NCBI GenBank assembly: GCA_963931605.1 | Contig: OZ007031.1 | Coordinates: 1 to 64,000, forward strand | Direction of reading: 5' to 3' | DNA length: 64,000 nt | Origin: CALUOB01 sp944322305 | GTDB taxonomy: Bacteria > Actinomycetota > Coriobacteriia > Coriobacteriales > Coriobacteriaceae | Part shown: positions 53,441 to 61,628 of the stretch, piece after piece | How the letters are laid out: every line of letters starts with the position of its first letter | Position numbering within the stretch: position 1 is the first letter of the stretch | Notes under the pieces: generated by a model | What the model saw: the letters and a program-made list of their open reading frames with translations, nothing else | Database searches by the model: none | What the model was told of the DNA's origin: nothing | Made by a program: the position numbers and the translations under genes

Positions 53441-54603
53441 AGCTATCCTGCGTGGTTCCCTGCATGAACGAGGAGGCGTGCCTGCCGCTGTTCTTCGAGG
53501 CGTTCGGGTGTGCTGCGGCCGACCTCGCGTCGGCGCACCCCGGCCTTGAGATCGAGCTCATCTTGGTGGACGACGGCTCCACCGACGGGACGCTCGCGGT
53601 GATCAAGCGCGTGGCGGCGGCCATGGCCCGCCTGCGCCAAGATCCCGCCCCGTGCCCCGAGGCGTTTTGGGACGCCCTGCTCGAGGGCGGCGACGCGCTT
53701 CTCGCCATGTTCTGCACGGTCGAGGCGCGCTGTGCGGAGCTTTCCCGCGGCGCGGGCGACACCCCGACCGAGGCCTCGGCCTCGGCGCCGGTGTTCCCGG
53801 TCCTGCGCGCGCTGCCCTTCACGCTGCGCTGGATCTCGCTGTCGCGCAACTTCGGCAAGGAGGCGGCGCTGCTCGCCGGGCTCGACGCCGCCGACGGCGA
53901 CCTCGTGGCGACCATGGACGCCGACCTGCAGGATCCGCCGGCGCTTCTCGTCCAGATGTACGACATGCTCTTCGAGCAGAACGTTGACAGCGTGGCCTGC
54001 CGCCGCGTGACCCGCGCCGGCGAGCCGCCCGTCCGCTCGGCGTGCGCGCGGCTGTTCTACCGTCTCGTGAACCGCATCTCGCCCATGCCCATCGCCGACG
54101 GCGCGCGCGACTTCCGCCTCATGCGCCGCCCGTTCGCCGACGCCCTGCGCTCCCTGCCCGAGTACAACCGCTTCACCAAGGGGCTCAGCGGCTGGGTGGG
54201 GTTCACCACCGCGTGGCTGCCCTACGACAACGTGCAGCGCGCCGCCGGCACCACCAAGTGGAGCTTCTTCAAGCTGGCGCGCTACGCCTTCGAGGGGATC
54301 GTCTCGGTGTCCACCGCGCCGCTTGCCCTGGCGTCCTACGCGGGCATCCTGCTGTGCTTCGCCGCGCTGGTGGCCACGGCGTTCATCGTGGTGCGCACGG
54401 CGCTGTTCGGCGACCCGGTGAGCGGCTGGCCCTCGCTTGCCTGCATCATCATGTTCATCGGCGGCCTGCAGCTCATGTGCCTGGGGATCATCGGGCAGTA
54501 CCTGGCTAAAACCTACCTGGAGGTCAAGCGCCGCCCGCACTACATCGTGCGCGAGCGCAGCGACGGCGCCCAAGAGCTCGGTTGCCAGGGCTCGGCGCGC
54601 TGA
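53437..54603 (+). CDS. Family 2 glycosyltransferase, GtrB/DPM1-like, with an unusual insert
   Basis: The product is 388 aa. The GT-A domain shows LSCVVPCMNEEACLPLFFEAF, LILVDDGSTDGTLAVIK, then ISLSRNFGKEAALLAGLDAADGDLVATMDADLQDPP (the DxD), FRLMRRPFADAL and the QRAAGTTKWSFFKLARYAFEGI block of bactoprenyl-sugar synthases. Two C-terminal helices (ASYAGILLCFAALVATAFIVV and LACIIMFIGGLQLMCLGIIGQYLAKTYLEVKRRP) place it at the membrane. Between the first two motifs lies an insert of about 60-65 residues (near 70-130) absent from usual members. It probably charges undecaprenyl phosphate with a hexose for the preceding GT-C protein. The 4-bp overlap implies coupled translation. Confidence 0.88.
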   Translation: MKLSCVVPCMNEEACLPLFFEAFGCAAADLASAHPGLEIELILVDDGSTDGTLAVIKRVAAAMARLRQDPAPCPEAFWDALLEGGDALLAMFCTVEARCAELSRGAGDTPTEASASAPVFPVLRALPFTLRWISLSRNFGKEAALLAGLDAADGDLVATMDADLQDPPALLVQMYDMLFEQNVDSVACRRVTRAGEPPVRSACARLFYRLVNRISPMPIADGARDFRLMRRPFADALRSLPEYNRFTKGLSGWVGFTTAWLPYDNVQRAAGTTKWSFFKLARYAFEGIVSVSTAPLALASYAGILLCFAALVATAFIVVRTALFGDPVSGWPSLACIIMFIGGLQLMCLGIIGQYLAKTYLEVKRRPHYIVRERSDGAQELGCQGSAR

Positions 54604-54769
54604 GCTGCTTCGGCCGCGTTCGGGAAGGGGAGCCTCGCGCGTTTGCCGAGCCATTTCGCCCGAGGCGGGAAAGTGCGCCGGGAGCCTGTCTGTCGCGGCT
54701 ACGATGGGTTCGACAAGCGCCCGGCGCGCGGCTTGCCGCCCGGGTCACACGCAACTGAGAGGATCGCTC

Positions 54770-55690
54770 ATGAAAATCGCCACGCTCGACGTAGGGGGCA
54801 GCGCCATTAAGTACTGCCTGATGGACAACGACACCATGACCTGCCAGGGCTCCGTCCCCACGCCCGACACCTCCTCAACCGACCCAGAGCCCTTCCTCGC
54901 TGCCGTCGGGGGCATCTTGGAGCAGATGGGCGGCACCGACCAGCTCGACGGCGTGGCCTTCTCCATGCCCGGCATCATCGAGGTGGACGAGAAGATCATT
55001 CGCTTGGGCGGTGCCTTGCGCTACAACTACGGCGCCGACGTCAAGGAGTGGGAGAAGCGCTTCGGTCTGCCCATGGAGGTCGAGAACGACGCCAAGTGCT
55101 CTGCCATGGCGGAGTTCGCCGCCGGCAACCTGCGCGGCGTGCGCAACGGCGTGGTTCTCGCTTTCGGCACGGGGATCGGCGGCGGCGCGGTGGTGAACGG
55201 CGAGATCCACAAGGGCTCGCACCTCTACGCCGGCGAGGCCAGCATGATGTACTCGCGCATGCCCAACCGCTACAGCGCCGTGCCCGACGACGGCTCCTGG
55301 GCTACCGACTGCTCCACGCACGGGCTTTGCCGCCGCGTTGCGCTGGCCAAAGGCATCGAGCGCTGCACCGGGCGTGAGGTGTGCGCCTGGGTCGAGCAGG
55401 GTGACGAGGTGGCCGCGCGGGTCTTCCGCGACGTGTGCGACGGCATTGCCCTGCAGATCCACAACATCCAGTGCTGGATCGACCCCGAGCGCATCTGCCT
55501 GGGCGGCGGCATCAGCAAAAGCGAGCTGTTCATCGAGGAGGTCCGCGCGGCGCACAAGCGCTTCAACGCCGAGTTGGCCTACGACTTCCCTGAGGTCGAG
55601 ATCGTGGCGTGCAGGTTCTTCAACGACGCCAACCTCATCGGCGCCTACCAGCACTTCCTGCACATGCGCAAAAAGCGGGCCGCCGCTTAA
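54770..55690 (+). CDS. ROK family sugar kinase
   Basis: The product is 306 aa from ATG 54770 (MKIATLDVGGSAIKYCLMDND), with GAGAGG upstream. The ATP site is LDVGGSAIKY and, later, LAFGTGIGGGAVVNGEIHKGSHLYAGEASMM. The catalytic Asp is in VENDAKCSAMAE. The usual ROK zinc motif with CxCGxxGC is replaced by STHGLCRRVA, as in the beta-glucoside kinase branch. It could phosphorylate glucose released by the GH1 enzyme or an intact beta-glucoside. It stands alone before a good terminator. The substrate is open. Confidence 0.88.
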   Translation: MKIATLDVGGSAIKYCLMDNDTMTCQGSVPTPDTSSTDPEPFLAAVGGILEQMGGTDQLDGVAFSMPGIIEVDEKIIRLGGALRYNYGADVKEWEKRFGLPMEVENDAKCSAMAEFAAGNLRGVRNGVVLAFGTGIGGGAVVNGEIHKGSHLYAGEASMMYSRMPNRYSAVPDDGSWATDCSTHGLCRRVALAKGIERCTGREVCAWVEQGDEVAARVFRDVCDGIALQIHNIQCWIDPERICLGGGISKSELFIEEVRAAHKRFNAELAYDFPEVEIVACRFFNDANLIGAYQHFLHMRKKRAAA

Positions 55691-55742
55691 GGCTCTGAGG
55701 TTCGTGGCGCGGTCTGCGTTCCGGCCGATTGAGAACGCAGGG

Positions 55743-55771
55743 GCGAGGGGCTTTCAGGCCCCTCGCTTTTT
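55743..55771 (+). terminator. Terminator after the ROK kinase gene
   Basis: GCGAGGGG (55743-55750) pairs perfectly with CCCCTCGC (55759-55766), followed by five T. The spacer beyond, to 56091, is AT-richer than its surroundings and has no gene I can support. Confidence 0.92.
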
Positions 55772-56091
55772 GCGCGAGGGACGCGCTTCGCGCGCGCACG
55801 CTGCCCCAACGGCGTCGTTCCGACGGTGGTAGTGCCCCGCGGCACGTTCTGTGCGCTGCCGTTTACGACGCCTTTGGGCCGCCCTCGCCGCTTGGCTGTG
55901 CAAATAATCGGGCTATGGACGATTTTGAGACGCCGAGGAAAACGAGGTGTCCAAAAACCACCTAAAATATACAGTCTCACCTATACTCTCGCAGGTAATT
56001 GCTGGGAAGTATGCATTTTGTCCCACGCCCTCGAAGAGCGCCCTTCGGAAATCGTCCACAACTCAAATATTTGCACAGTGCTTGCCTATGT

Positions 56092-56130
56092 CCCGGACGC
56101 GCCGTTACCATAAGGAACGGTGTGTCCGGG
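56092..56130. terminator. Hairpin before the first esterase gene
   Basis: CCCGGAC (56092-56098) pairs with GTCCGGG (56124-56130), with an inner CCGTT/AACGG helix around ACCATAAGG. It is 38 bp upstream of the esterase start. It may be a leader structure rather than a terminator because a T-run is missing. Confidence 0.5.
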
Positions 56131-56167
56131 CGCTTTCCGGGCACCGCGATCTCAAGGAGGTAGCCCG

Positions 56168-57055
56168 ATGGCTCTCATCAAAGCTGACTTCTTCTCGGCC
56201 GCGCTGATGCGCACGGTCCAGATCAACGTCATCCTGCCCACCGACAAGCTCATGAACGCGCTTTCCGCCGAGGCGATGGTGGGCTCGAGCATGCAGTACA
56301 ACGGCACACCCGAGCACTCGCCCTACGCGCGCGAGCCGCGCCGCTACCAGACGCTGTACCTTCTGCATGGCATCTTCGGCAACAACGGCGACTGGGTGGC
56401 CAACACCAACATCCAGCGCTGGGCCGAGGAGCGCGACCTGGTCGTGGTGATGCCGTCGGGCGAGAACATGTTCTACATCGACCAGCCCGCCTCGCACAAC
56501 CTCTACGGCCGCTTCATCGGCGAGGAGCTCGTGGCGGTGACGCGCGCCATGTTCCCGCTGTCCGACCGCCGCGAGGACACCTTCATCGCCGGCCTGTCCA
56601 TGGGCGGCTACGGCGCGCTGCGCAACGGCCTCAAGTACTGCGAGACCTTCGGCTGCGTGGCGGGGCTCTCCTCGGCCATGGTCATCGACTCGGTCGAGGA
56701 GGCCGTGCAGGGCGGCGGGCTCTTCTTCACCACGCGCCCCTACCTCGAGTCGGTCTTCGGCGACCTCGGCGCGGTGCGCGACTCCGACAAGGACCCCGCG
56801 CGCCTGGCGGCCGACCTGGTGTACTGCGACCGCCCGCGTCCGCGCGTCTACATGGCGTGCGGCACCGAGGACGGCCTTCTGGCCGGCAACCGCGTGCTGC
56901 AGGACCGCCTGCGCGGCGTCGGCCTGGACGTCACGTACGAGGAGGGCCCCGGCAACCACGACTGGGACTTCTGGAACCGCTACATCGGGCACGTGCTCGA
57001 CTGGCTGCCGCTGGGCGAGGCCCGCTCCGGCATGAACAGCGGCCACGTGTTCTAA
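56168..57055 (+). CDS. Alpha/beta-hydrolase esterase (EstA/tributyrin esterase type), paralogue 1
   Basis: The product is 295 aa from ATG 56168 (MALIKADFFSAALMRTVQINVILP), with AAGGAGG upstream. The fold of the S-formylglutathione-hydrolase/esterase D-like family is clear: RYQTLYLLHGIFGNNGDWV with the oxyanion region, VVVMPSGENMFY, and the nucleophile elbow FIAGLSMGGYGALR with Ser in GLSMGG. An Asp lies in YMACGTEDGLLAGN and the His in GPGNHDWDFW. It is cytoplasmic, with no signal peptide. It hydrolyses short acyl or acetyl esters; the natural substrate is unknown. A paralogue follows at 57464. Confidence 0.9.
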   Translation: MALIKADFFSAALMRTVQINVILPTDKLMNALSAEAMVGSSMQYNGTPEHSPYAREPRRYQTLYLLHGIFGNNGDWVANTNIQRWAEERDLVVVMPSGENMFYIDQPASHNLYGRFIGEELVAVTRAMFPLSDRREDTFIAGLSMGGYGALRNGLKYCETFGCVAGLSSAMVIDSVEEAVQGGGLFFTTRPYLESVFGDLGAVRDSDKDPARLAADLVYCDRPRPRVYMACGTEDGLLAGNRVLQDRLRGVGLDVTYEEGPGNHDWDFWNRYIGHVLDWLPLGEARSGMNSGHVF

Positions 57056-57072
57056 GCGCGTTGCCGGATCAC

Positions 57073-57264
57073 GGTGCGGGGGGCGGGTATATCATCCCGT
57101 GCTCAAACAGCTTCGACGCGACGGAGGCCCCGGAAACGGGGCCTCCTGCGTCTGCAGAACTGCGCGCGGGACGATATGCCCGCCCCCGCGCCAAGGCTTC
57201 TGCGCCTCGCGCTGGGGAGGGCGAGAAAGGCTTCGCACGGGGCGATACGCCCCGCCCCGCGCGG
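57073..57264. repeat. Three-copy short repeat and hairpin between the esterases
   Basis: A segment like GCACGGGATGATATACCC occurs three times: inverted near 57073-57104, and direct near 57161-57192 and 57233-57264 with small changes (GGGACGATATGCCC, GGGGCGATACGCCC). Between the first two is a perfect stem, GGAGGCCCC (57123-57131) with GGGGCCTCC (57138-57146). The 408-bp spacer has no gene. Confidence 0.55.
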
Positions 57265-57463
57265 GCGCCCGTGTTTCCCGTCCGCCGCGTAGCATGTTTT
57301 TGTCCGGAGATATTGGACGTTTTCGCAAAACCGTTCACCGAAAGGTGCCGCGCGGCACCCATGCGCAGATCCCCGCGGGCGGGCGCTGTCGTATCATGGA
57401 TCAGAAGACGTATATCCAACAGGGCTCCGGCGAGCCCTTTCAGCGGGTGAGAGGTAACGTCTC

Positions 57464-58339
57464 ATGGCATTGATCAAGTTCGACTTCTACTCCCAATACC
57501 TCAAGCGCAACGTGGTGTGCACGGCGGTGCTGCCGGTGGACAAGCTGGCGGGCGACAAGCGCGCGCCCAAGCGCCGCGGCCCCTATAAGACGATGTATCT
57601 GCTCCACGGCCTGTTCGGCAAGGACGACGACTGGCTCGAGAAGACCCACGTGGTCGAGACCGCCGAGGCGCGCGACGTGTGCGTCATCATGCCGTCGGGC
57701 AAAGACGGCTTTTACCTGAACAAGCCCGAGAAGGACCAGTGGGAGGGCAAGTTCCTCTCCGAGGAGCTCGTGGACGTGACGCGGCTCATGTTCCCGCTGT
57801 CGCGCAAGCGCGAGGACACCTGCCTGGCGGGCATCTCCATCGGCGCGTACTCGGCGGTGGTGAACGGCCTGGTGCGGCCGGACCGCTTCGGCAAGATCGT
57901 GGTGCTCTCCGGCGGCTTCATCCTCAAGCGCGCCCTCGGTGCCCCCGAGCAGGCGCCCGTGCCACACGGCCGGCGCAGCTACTACAACCGCATCTTCGGC
58001 GACCTGGACCACCTGCCCGGCAGCGAGAAGGACTACGACGCGCTCGCGCGCCGCTTCAAGGACGACCCGACGCTGCCCAAGCCCGACGTCTACATCGCCT
58101 GCGGCGAGCACGACACCCTCATCGAGGAGAACCGCGCCTACCGCGACGTGCTTCTCGACTGCGGCTTCAACGTGACCTACCACGAGCCCGACATCGGCGA
58201 GCACGAGTGGCCGTTCTGGAACGCCTGGATCGACTGCGCGCTCGACTGGTACGCCCCCGGCCCCATGAAGCCCTCCACCGCCAAGGTCGACTACACCGGG
58301 CTCACCAGCAAAGACGAGAAGCCCGCGAAGAGGCGGTAG
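57464..58339 (+). CDS. Alpha/beta-hydrolase esterase, paralogue 2
   Basis: The product is 291 aa, start MALIKFDFYSQYLKRNVVCTAVLP, clearly related to the protein at 56168. Motifs are YKTMYLLHGLFGKDDDWLE, VCVIMPSGKDGFYLN, nucleophile Ser in CLAGISIGAYSAV (GISIG replaces the GLSMGG of paralogue 1), Asp in YIACGEHDTLIEEN, and His in GEHEWPFWNAWID. It has a Lys-rich tail (TSKDEKPAKRR). The elbow change and the divergent surface suggest a different ester substrate. No signal peptide. Confidence 0.9.
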   Translation: MALIKFDFYSQYLKRNVVCTAVLPVDKLAGDKRAPKRRGPYKTMYLLHGLFGKDDDWLEKTHVVETAEARDVCVIMPSGKDGFYLNKPEKDQWEGKFLSEELVDVTRLMFPLSRKREDTCLAGISIGAYSAVVNGLVRPDRFGKIVVLSGGFILKRALGAPEQAPVPHGRRSYYNRIFGDLDHLPGSEKDYDALARRFKDDPTLPKPDVYIACGEHDTLIEENRAYRDVLLDCGFNVTYHEPDIGEHEWPFWNAWIDCALDWYAPGPMKPSTAKVDYTGLTSKDEKPAKRR

Positions 58340-58482
58340 GGGCTTGCGTTGCGCCTGCATGCCGCCCGCAGATCCGGCCGTGCCCGCCGTCCGCCGTCTA
58401 GGTGGCGTTTTGGTATGGAGCGGTTGTGAATCGTGCGGTATGCTAAGCAAGATACGGGGATTCTGGTAGTATTCCCAATTGC

Positions 58483-58503
58483 TTTGATAGTCTAACTATC
58501 TAA
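58483..58503. promoter_or_regulatory. 21-bp quasi-palindrome upstream of the fatty acid operon
   Basis: The centre GATAG-TCTAA-CTATC (58486-58500) is a perfect dyad, extended outward by TTT and TAA. It begins 139 bp before acpP in an AT-richer part of the 282-bp spacer 58340-58621. MarR-type lipid regulators bind such dyads, so this may be the operator of the operon. The rest of the spacer holds no gene. Confidence 0.45.
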
Positions 58504-58621
58504 GGTAGGCAGCGGTGTTGCGTGTATCGCGCGCCCTTTCCCCGCGGGGTCAAGGCAAGCGCGAGCGCCTCGCCGCATCCAGCAGAAGGCGGCCTTGGCC
58601 GCTCTAGCGAAAGGAACGCAC

Positions 58622-58852
58622 ATGGCTACGCTCGACACCGTCAAAGAGATCATCACCGACACCCTGGGCATCGACGACGACAAGGTCACCGACGACGTCA
58701 AGTTCGGCGACCTGGACATCGACTCGCTGGACATGATCGAGCTCGTGTCCGAGGTCGAGGATCGCTTCGAGGTTGAGCTTGCCGACGTCACCGGCATCGA
58801 GACCCCGGCTGAGCTCGCCGCCTACATCGACGAGACCAAGGCCGAGAACTAA
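58622..58852 (+). CDS. acpP: Acyl carrier protein
   Basis: The product is 76 aa from ATG 58622 (MATLDTVKEIITDTLGIDDDKVTDDVKFGDLDIDSLDMIELV), with GAAAGGAA upstream. The Ser in DIDSLDMIEL carries the 4-phosphopantetheine arm that holds growing acyl chains. The protein is acidic and has the four-helix ACP form. It heads the type II fatty acid synthesis operon. A hairpin between it and fabK would allow excess ACP over the enzymes. Confidence 0.97.
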   Translation: MATLDTVKEIITDTLGIDDDKVTDDVKFGDLDIDSLDMIELVSEVEDRFEVELADVTGIETPAELAAYIDETKAEN

Positions 58853-58889
58853 CCAATCGTCCTGGCGTGCTCGCATAAGCAGCGCTTTC

Positions 58890-58923
58890 GGGCCCCGCGG
58901 CAGCGAGCAGCGGGGCCCATTTT
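58890..58923 (+). terminator. Partial terminator between acpP and fabK
   Basis: GGGCCCCGC (58890-58898) pairs perfectly with GCGGGGCCC (58910-58918), followed by ATTTTC. Confidence 0.8.
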
Positions 58924-58950
58924 CATACGGAAGCTAGGGAGGATCGCTTC

Positions 58951-59940
58951 ATGAAGACACGGGTTACTGAGCTTTTCGGCATCGAGCAGCCGGTCATCCA
59001 GGGCGCCATGGCATGGGTTGCCAACGCGAGCCTGGCCGCCGGCGTCTCGGCAGCCGGCGGCCTGGGCATCGTCGCCGCGGGCGCCGCGCCGGTCGAGTGG
59101 GTCGAGGAGCAGATCGACATCGTCCGCTCCAAGACCGACAAGCCCTTCGGCGTGAACGTCATGCTGATGAACCCCAACTCCGCCGAGATCGCGCAGCTGC
59201 TTGCCGACAAGCGCGTGCCGGTCATCACCACCGGCGCGGGCGACCCGGGCAAGTTCATGGACATGTGGAAGGCCGCCGGCTGCAAGGTCGCGCCGGTCGT
59301 GGCCTCCGCCACCCTTGCCAAGCGCATGGAGCGCGCCGGCGCCGACGCCATCATCGCCGAGGGCATGGAGGCCGGCGGCCACATCGGCCAGATCACCTCG
59401 ATGGTGCTCATCCCGGCCGTGCGCGCCGCCGTCGACGTGCCGCTGATCGCCGCCGGCGGCGTGGCCGACGGGCGCGGCATGGCCGCCGCCATGATGCTCG
59501 GCGCCGAGGGCGTGCAGATGGGCACCCGCTTCCTCACCATCGAGGAGTGCACCATCGCCGACGCCTACAAGGAGAAGGTCCTCGCCGCCAAGGACTCCGA
59601 CACCCTCGTGACCGGCCAGAACTCCGGCCACCCGGTGCGCCAGCTCAAGAACCGCTTCGCCCGCACGGCCAAGCACATGGAGGGCGACGCCTCTGTCACC
59701 GCCGAGGAGCTCGAGCAGTTCATGGCCGGTTCGCTGCGCAAGGCCGTCGTCGACGGCGACGTGGTGAACGGCTCGATGATGTCGGGCATCTCGGCCTGCC
59801 TCGTGCACGAGCGCGGCCACGCCGCCGACGTCATCAACGAGGTCGTCTCCGAAGCCGAGGAGCTCCTGGGCCTGGGCGCCGACAGCCTCATCGAGCTCAA
59901 CGCCCGCTGCGGCCGCGTTGCCGCCGCGCACGCCGAGTAG
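58951..59940 (+). CDS. fabK: Enoyl-ACP reductase II (flavin-dependent)
   Basis: The product is 329 aa; GGGAGG precedes ATG 58951. It reduces trans-2-enoyl-ACP with NAD(P)H and FMN, the last step of each elongation round. It is a TIM barrel of the 2-nitropropane dioxygenase/FabK family: PVIQGAMAWVANASLAAGVSAAGGLGIV, GVNVMLMNP, VITTGAGDP, IIAEGMEAGGHIG with the FMN region, PLIAAGGVADGRGMAAAMMLGAEGVQMGTRFL. The FabK type differs from FabI and is not blocked by triclosan in characterised members. It is followed by fabD after 10 bp. Confidence 0.95.
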   Translation: MKTRVTELFGIEQPVIQGAMAWVANASLAAGVSAAGGLGIVAAGAAPVEWVEEQIDIVRSKTDKPFGVNVMLMNPNSAEIAQLLADKRVPVITTGAGDPGKFMDMWKAAGCKVAPVVASATLAKRMERAGADAIIAEGMEAGGHIGQITSMVLIPAVRAAVDVPLIAAGGVADGRGMAAAMMLGAEGVQMGTRFLTIEECTIADAYKEKVLAAKDSDTLVTGQNSGHPVRQLKNRFARTAKHMEGDASVTAEELEQFMAGSLRKAVVDGDVVNGSMMSGISACLVHERGHAADVINEVVSEAEELLGLGADSLIELNARCGRVAAAHAE

Positions 59941-59950
59941 GGGGCACGCC

Positions 59951-60856
59951 ATGGGAAAGACCATCTTCGCCTGCGCCGGCCAGGGCGTGCAGAAGCCCGG
60001 CATGGGCTGGTACCTGGCCTGGAACGACGCCGCCCGCGAGGTCTACGAGGTAGCCTCCTCGGTGTGCGGCACCGACGTGTGGAAGCTCACGCAGACCGCC
60101 AGCCAAGACGAGCTCAACCTCACCAAGAACGCGCAGCCCGCGCTCGTGGCGCTCGAGATCGCCGAGGCTCACGCGCTCATGGCCGAGGGCGTCCAGCCCG
60201 ACGCGGTGCTGGGCTTCTCGCTCGGCCAGATCGCCGCGCTCGAGATCTCGGGCATGCTCTCGCTTGAGGACACCTTCCGCCTGACCGCCCGCCGCGGCGC
60301 CGCCATGGACCGCGCGGCCGAGAAGAACCCCGGCGCCATGGCCGCGGTGCTCAAGCTCTCTGCCCCCGAGGTGGAGGATCTGTGCGCCGAGATCGCCCAG
60401 GGCGACGTGCTCGTGGCCGCCAACTACAACAGCCCGCAGCAGACCGTGGTCTCCGGCTCCGTGGACGCCATCGAGCGCCTTGAGAAGGCTGCCGCGGCCC
60501 GCAAGATCCGCGTGAGCCGCCTGGCCACCTCGGGCGCCTTCCACAGCCCGCTCATGGCCGGCGCCGCCGCCGAGCTCGCCGAGTTCCTCGCGACGCTCAC
60601 CTTCCAGGAGCCGCGCGTGCCGCTCATCGCCAACCACAACGCCGAGCCCCTCACGGCCGCCGAGGCTCCCGAGGCGCTCGCCGTGCACCTCACGCATCCG
60701 GTGCGCTTCCAGCAGAGCGTCGAGAAGCTCGCCGCTGACGGTTTCGACCGCTTCGTCGAGGTGGGCCCGGGCGGCGTGCTCTCCGGCCTGGTGCGTCGCA
60801 TCGACCGATCGCTTGAGCGCGTCAGCGCCCAGGATCTTCTCACCAAGAAGGAGTAA
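59951..60856 (+). CDS. fabD: Malonyl-CoA:ACP transacylase
   Basis: The product is 301 aa from ATG 59951 (MGKTIFACAGQGVQKPGMG). It loads malonyl groups onto ACP. The nucleophile Ser is in VLGFSLGQIAAL. Most FabD proteins have GHSLGE at this place; here the His is Phe and the Glu is Gln, an interesting change next to the active Ser. The catalytic His in SGAFHSPLM and the QQTVVSG and VGPGGVLSGLV blocks are normal. It lies in the middle of the fab operon; the fabG ATG is 4 bp after its stop. Confidence 0.94.
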   Translation: MGKTIFACAGQGVQKPGMGWYLAWNDAAREVYEVASSVCGTDVWKLTQTASQDELNLTKNAQPALVALEIAEAHALMAEGVQPDAVLGFSLGQIAALEISGMLSLEDTFRLTARRGAAMDRAAEKNPGAMAAVLKLSAPEVEDLCAEIAQGDVLVAANYNSPQQTVVSGSVDAIERLEKAAAARKIRVSRLATSGAFHSPLMAGAAAELAEFLATLTFQEPRVPLIANHNAEPLTAAEAPEALAVHLTHPVRFQQSVEKLAADGFDRFVEVGPGGVLSGLVRRIDRSLERVSAQDLLTKKE

Positions 60857-60860
60857 CTTT

Positions 60861-61628
60861 ATGCCTTTCGTCCCTGACACCGAGACGCGTCGCGTGGCGC
60901 TCGTGACCGGGGCCTCGCGCGGCATCGGCCACGCTATCGCTACCGCGCTTGCGCGCGACGGCTTCTCGGTCTGCGTCAACTGCTCCAGCGAGAAGGGGCT
61001 GCCGGCCGCCGAGGCCTTCGCCGCCGAGCTCGCCGAGACCTACGGCGTCGAGGCTGCCGCCTGCGCGGCCGACGTCTCCTCCGAGGAGCAGGTCGACGCC
61101 CTCATCGCCTTCACCATCGAGCGTTTCGGCCGCCTCGACGTGCTGGTGAACAACGCCGGCATCACCCGCGACGGCTCGCTTCTGCGCATGAGCGCCGAGG
61201 ACTTCGACCGCGTCATCAGCGTGAACCTCAAGAGCGCGTTTCTCACCAGCCGCCGCGCCTGCAAGATCATGATGAAGCAGCGCTGGGGCCGCATCATCAA
61301 CATGGCCTCCATCGTGGGCGTGGTGGGCAACGCCGGCCAGGCCAACTACGCCGCCTCCAAGGCCGGCGTCATCGGGCTCACCAAGACCATCGCGCGCGAG
61401 TTCGGCGCCCGCAACGTCACCGCCAACGCCATCGCGCCCGGCTTCATCGCCACCGACATGACCGCTGAGCTTCCCGAGAAGATGCTCAAGGGCATGAGCG
61501 AGCGCATCGCGCTCAAGCGCATGGGCACGGCCGAGGAGGTCGCCGACCTGGCCGCCTTCCTCGCATCTGACCGCGCCAGCTACATCACCGGACAGGTAAT
61601 CGGCATCGACGGAGGTATGTCGCTATGA
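60861..61628 (+). CDS. fabG: 3-oxoacyl-ACP reductase
   Basis: The product is 255 aa from ATG 60861 (MPFVPDTETRRVALVTGASRGIGHAIA), with GAAGGAG upstream. It is a short-chain dehydrogenase that reduces 3-ketoacyl-ACP with NADPH. It has the TGASRGIG cofactor motif, LVNNAGITRDGSLLRM, and the catalytic Ser-Tyr-Lys in MASIVGVVGNAGQANYAASKAGVIG. The C-terminus GQVIGIDGGMSL is standard. It overlaps the fabF start by 4 bp. Confidence 0.96.
   Translation: MPFVPDTETRRVALVTGASRGIGHAIATALARDGFSVCVNCSSEKGLPAAEAFAAELAETYGVEAAACAADVSSEEQVDALIAFTIERFGRLDVLVNNAGITRDGSLLRMSAEDFDRVISVNLKSAFLTSRRACKIMMKQRWGRIINMASIVGVVGNAGQANYAASKAGVIGLTKTIAREFGARNVTANAIAPGFIATDMTAELPEKMLKGMSERIALKRMGTAEEVADLAAFLASDRASYITGQVIGIDGGMSL

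Noticed and set aside
55826..56113. A 95-codon frame in the AT-richer spacer before the esterases
   Set aside because: No ribosome site, no recognisable domain, and it runs into the hairpin at 56092-56130.
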